Assembly: GCF_003569785.1 (NCBI RefSeq)
Contig: NZ_KZ983987.1
Location: 124,001-188,000, forward strand
Origin: Leucobacter sp. wl10
Lineage (GTDB): Bacteria > Actinomycetota > Actinomycetes > Actinomycetales > Microbacteriaceae
DNA: 64,000 bases
Direction: 5' to 3'
The number at the start of each line of letters is the position of its first letter. The first letter of the stretch is position 1. This document shows positions 61,914 to 64,000 of the stretch, piece after piece. Below the pieces are notes generated by a model. It did not search any database. It saw only the letters and a program-made list of their open reading frames with translations, and was not told where the DNA came from. Both the position numbers and the translations under genes were made by a program.

Positions 61914-61945
61914 TTGACGTAGTTTGTGATCAGTAATAAATTACT
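61914..61945 (+). promoter_or_regulatory. Promoter of the MHS transporter with palindromic operator
   Basis: TTGACG (61914-61919) and TAAATT (61937-61942) form a promoter with a 17-bp spacer. The palindrome AGTAAT-AA-ATTACT (61932-61945) lies exactly over the -10 and extends outward to GATC...CATC with one mismatch. An FCD-type repressor encoded divergently would block transcription here. Confidence 0.7.
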
Positions 61946-62007
61946 CATCGAACGCTTCGGGGATCTGCCCTCTCGGAGTGCTCCTCAGCAGACGAAAGGT
62001 GTCGAAG

Positions 62008-63306
62008 ATGACTGAAGAGACGCAAGCGCCCCGGAGGGTGAAGGAGCCGCCGCATCGCCGTGCCCTTGCTGCGAGCGTGAGCGGGCAAGCTCTGGAATGG
62101 TACGACTTCGCGCTCTACGGCCTAGCCGCGGCGATCATCTTCCCCAGGATGTTCTTTCCGGATGCCGAGCCGGTAGTCGGGGTGCTCGCCTCGTTCGCCA
62201 CCTTCGCGGTCGGATTCATCGCCCGACCCGTCGGCGGCTTCGTGTTCGGCCGGATGGGGGACAGGATCGGCCGTGCACGCACCCTCATGATCACCATCCT
62301 GCTCATGGGCATCGGTACCATGTTGATCGGCGCGATCCCCTCGTTCGAATCGATCGGGCTGCTCGCTCCGATCCTCCTCGTGATGCTCCGCCTCATTCAG
62401 GGGCTCGGCATCGGAGGCGAGTGGTCGGGCGCCGCCGTGCTCGTCGTTGAGACCTCGCCCCGGGAGCGCCGAGGTTTTCTCTCCTCGATGATCAACTCGG
62501 GCGAGTACGTGGGCACCCTCGTCGCGTCGGGCCTGTTCGCGGTGCTCGCGCTGGTGATGCCCCAAGAGGCGTTTCAGACCTGGGGCTGGCGCGTTCCGTT
62601 CCTGCTCAGCGGCGTCGGCGTGCTGATCTGCTGGGCGATCCGTCGAAGGCTCGAAGAGCCCGAGACGTTCACCGACGCCATCAGCGTCGTCGAGGCCCAG
62701 CCGACCTTCATGCAGTCGATTCGGGCGGAGGGCCGTCACATTCTCGGCATCATCGGGCTCCGCATGTTCGAGAACGCGAGCGCCTACATCATCCTCGCCT
62801 TCGCCGTCACCTATGCGGAGAGCGTCGGAGTGCCCACGAGCACGACGACCCTCGGCGTCTCCCTGGCCTCCGTGGTCGCGATCTTCTTGATCCCGGTGTT
62901 CGGCGGGCTCTCCGACAGGATCGGCCGCCGCAAGACCTACACGATCGGTGCGGTGTTCCTGATCCTGTTCTTCTGGCCGTTCTTCCTGCTGCTCGACACC
63001 AACAACGCATTGCTGGTGTGGGTCGCGTTCGGCGTCGCCTACGGCCTCGGGATGTCGCCGATGCTCGCGGTCGCGCCGGCCTGGTTCGCGGAACTGTTCC
63101 CGACGCGGTTCCGCTACAGCGGCACCGCGATCAGCGCGAACATCGCCACTGTGCTGGCGGGCGGCCTGGCGCCGTTCATCGCCGTCGCCCTGATGGCGAT
63201 GAGCGGCAACCTGGTGCTCGTGATGGTCTATCTCGTGGCTCTCGCCGTGATCTCGTTGCTCGCGGCTCGACTCACTCCCGAGACCGCCGGCAGCGAGCTC
63301 CGTTGA
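62008..63306 (+). CDS. Metabolite:H+ symporter (MHS/ProP-type MFS transporter)
   Basis: A 432-residue 12-helix transporter of the MHS branch of the major facilitator superfamily. Marks are SGQALEWYDFALYGLAAAIIFPRMFFP, FARPVGG-like GFIARPVGGFVFGRMGDRIGRARTLM, LRLIQGLGIGGEWSGAAVLVVETSPRERRGFLSS and GLSDRIGRRKTYTIG. The MHS branch includes carriers for proline/betaine, shikimate and dicarboxylates. ATG 62008 lies 8 nt after GAAAGG; GTG 61978 is an alternative start. With the enolase-superfamily gene that follows 39 nt later it probably brings in that enzyme's substrate, such as a hydroxyproline isomer or betaine. Confidence 0.9.
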   Translation: MTEETQAPRRVKEPPHRRALAASVSGQALEWYDFALYGLAAAIIFPRMFFPDAEPVVGVLASFATFAVGFIARPVGGFVFGRMGDRIGRARTLMITILLMGIGTMLIGAIPSFESIGLLAPILLVMLRLIQGLGIGGEWSGAAVLVVETSPRERRGFLSSMINSGEYVGTLVASGLFAVLALVMPQEAFQTWGWRVPFLLSGVGVLICWAIRRRLEEPETFTDAISVVEAQPTFMQSIRAEGRHILGIIGLRMFENASAYIILAFAVTYAESVGVPTSTTTLGVSLASVVAIFLIPVFGGLSDRIGRRKTYTIGAVFLILFFWPFFLLLDTNNALLVWVAFGVAYGLGMSPMLAVAPAWFAELFPTRFRYSGTAISANIATVLAGGLAPFIAVALMAMSGNLVLVMVYLVALAVISLLAARLTPETAGSELR

Positions 63307-63345
63307 GCCCGGCCGTTCACCCCTGAAAACCCGAAGGAGAGAAGA

Positions 63346-64000
63346 GTGAAGGTCATTGGAATCGACCTGTTCGGATACGAACTGACGTACCGCCACGGCA
63401 CCTATGTGATGTCGGGCGGCCGTGCCGCCGCCGCGCAGGAGGCCACCGTGGTCGCCGTGCGCACCGATGAGGGGCTCACCGGTTACGGCGAGGTGTGCAC
63501 CCTCGGCGGCACCTACCTGCCTGCCTTCTCGGCGGCGGTGCGCGCGGGTATCGCGGAGATGGCCCCTGCGCTGATCGGCCGCGATCCGCTCGACATCCGC
63601 GGAGCGCTGCGGGTGATGGACGACGTGCTGCTCGAGCAGCGCGCGTCGAAGAGTCCGATCGACATCGCACTGTGGGATCTGCTGGGCCGGGTGACCGGGC
63701 AGCCGATCTCGGGTCTGACCGGCGGCATCCAGAATCGCGACTTCCCGCTCTACGAAGCCGTGCCGCTCGAGTCGCCCGAGCGGATGGTCGCATTCGTCGA
63801 GGCCCGCATGGCCGAGGGCATCAGACGGTTCCAGCTCAAGGTGGGCAACGAGCCCGAGCTCGATGCGGAGCGCACCCGCGCGGTCGCGGCGGCGGTACCC
63901 GACGACGTGGTGGTGCTGGCCGACTCGAACGGCGGCTGGGATGTTCACGACGCGATCAAGGCGGTCAAGCTGATCGGCGACATCCCGGTGTACGTCGAGC
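63346..64000 (+). CDS. Mandelate racemase/muconate lactonizing (enolase superfamily) enzyme, 5' part
   Basis: The first 218 codons of an enolase-superfamily enzyme, cut by the right edge. The N-terminal capping domain has VIGIDLFGYELTYRHGTYVM, VAVRTDEGLTGYGEVCTLGG and SKSPIDIALWDLLGRVTGQPISGLTGG. The barrel begins with ESPERMVAFVEARMAEGIRRFQLKVGN, whose lysine is in KVG rather than KxK, and then VVLADSNGGWDVHDAIKAVK, whose Asp is the first metal ligand. GAAGGAG precedes the GTG. Next to an MHS carrier, an FCD regulator and a pyrroline-2-carboxylate-reductase-like gene, cis-3-hydroxy-L-proline dehydratase or a hydroxyproline-betaine epimerase is the most likely function. The missing C-terminal half is needed to decide. 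Confidence 0.82.
   Translation, partial: MKVIGIDLFGYELTYRHGTYVMSGGRAAAAQEATVVAVRTDEGLTGYGEVCTLGGTYLPAFSAAVRAGIAEMAPALIGRDPLDIRGALRVMDDVLLEQRASKSPIDIALWDLLGRVTGQPISGLTGGIQNRDFPLYEAVPLESPERMVAFVEARMAEGIRRFQLKVGNEPELDAERTRAVAAAVPDDVVVLADSNGGWDVHDAIKAVKLIGDIPVYVE

Overview
This is a very GC-rich, gene-dense actinobacterial chromosome segment. The set of families (GuaB3-type IMP dehydrogenase paralogue, SURF1, DUF3817, PcrA, DUF6350 beside purN/purH, GAP-family protein, NYN/LOTUS protein) together with start codons placed 6-9 nt downstream of TAGACT-like -10 boxes suggests the family Microbacteriaceae, perhaps a Leucobacter-like genus. That placement is an inference from gene content, not a database match.

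Region 1 (1-36.4 kb) is mostly core. It carries guaB (5' end cut off), guaB3, surf1, a DUF3817 gene, guaA, an NYN/LOTUS gene, a Bax-inhibitor-1 gene, a glycerophosphodiesterase, asparaginase, pcrA, sucCD, DUF6350, purN and purH. Several insertions interrupt this backbone. The first is a 5-kb RpiR-controlled cassette (two dehydrogenases and a DUF3100 membrane protein) between guaB and guaB3. The others are a tandem pair of membrane GGDEF genes, a membrane-anchored sulfite-oxidase-like molybdoenzyme with a UROD/MetE-like neighbour, a NarL-type two-component pair, and a TPP-riboswitch-controlled thiamine transport operon that lacks a recognisable ABC ATPase. Three perfect 86-bp tandem repeats and very long intergenic hairpins lie in the gaps.

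Region 2 (36.4-41.3 kb) is an accessory scar. It holds an IS5-type transposase remnant abutting a solute-binding-protein fragment that runs in frame into the tail of a PIN (VapC) toxin. Next come an orphan LuxR-type regulator, an AraC-type regulator and a Tat-type exported protein of unknown function. Base composition is visibly lower in GC here.

Region 3 (41.3-64 kb) is catabolic and centres on hydroxyproline. The enzymes are an alpha-ketoglutarate-semialdehyde dehydrogenase (41.4-42.9 kb), a Liv-type ABC importer (49.4-54.2 kb) and a minus-strand operon (60.9 to 54.3 kb). That operon encodes a DHDPS-family deaminase, hydroxyproline 2-epimerase, OCD-family reductase, FCD-type GntR regulator and a three-subunit FAD/[2Fe-2S] dehydrogenase. 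Together they can convert trans-4-hydroxy-L-proline to 2-oxoglutarate, which enters the TCA cycle. The dehydrogenase gene and the Liv operon, about 6 kb apart, share an exact 15-bp promoter element, and a related element precedes the minus-strand operon. Between them sits an AfuABC-like importer with an inositol-monophosphatase-family enzyme and a UTRA-type GntR regulator. The right end has a second FCD-type regulator, an MHS-type transporter and the start of an enolase-superfamily enzyme, probably for a related hydroxyproline isomer or betaine.

I saw no tRNA, rRNA or CRISPR array and no complete mobile element.
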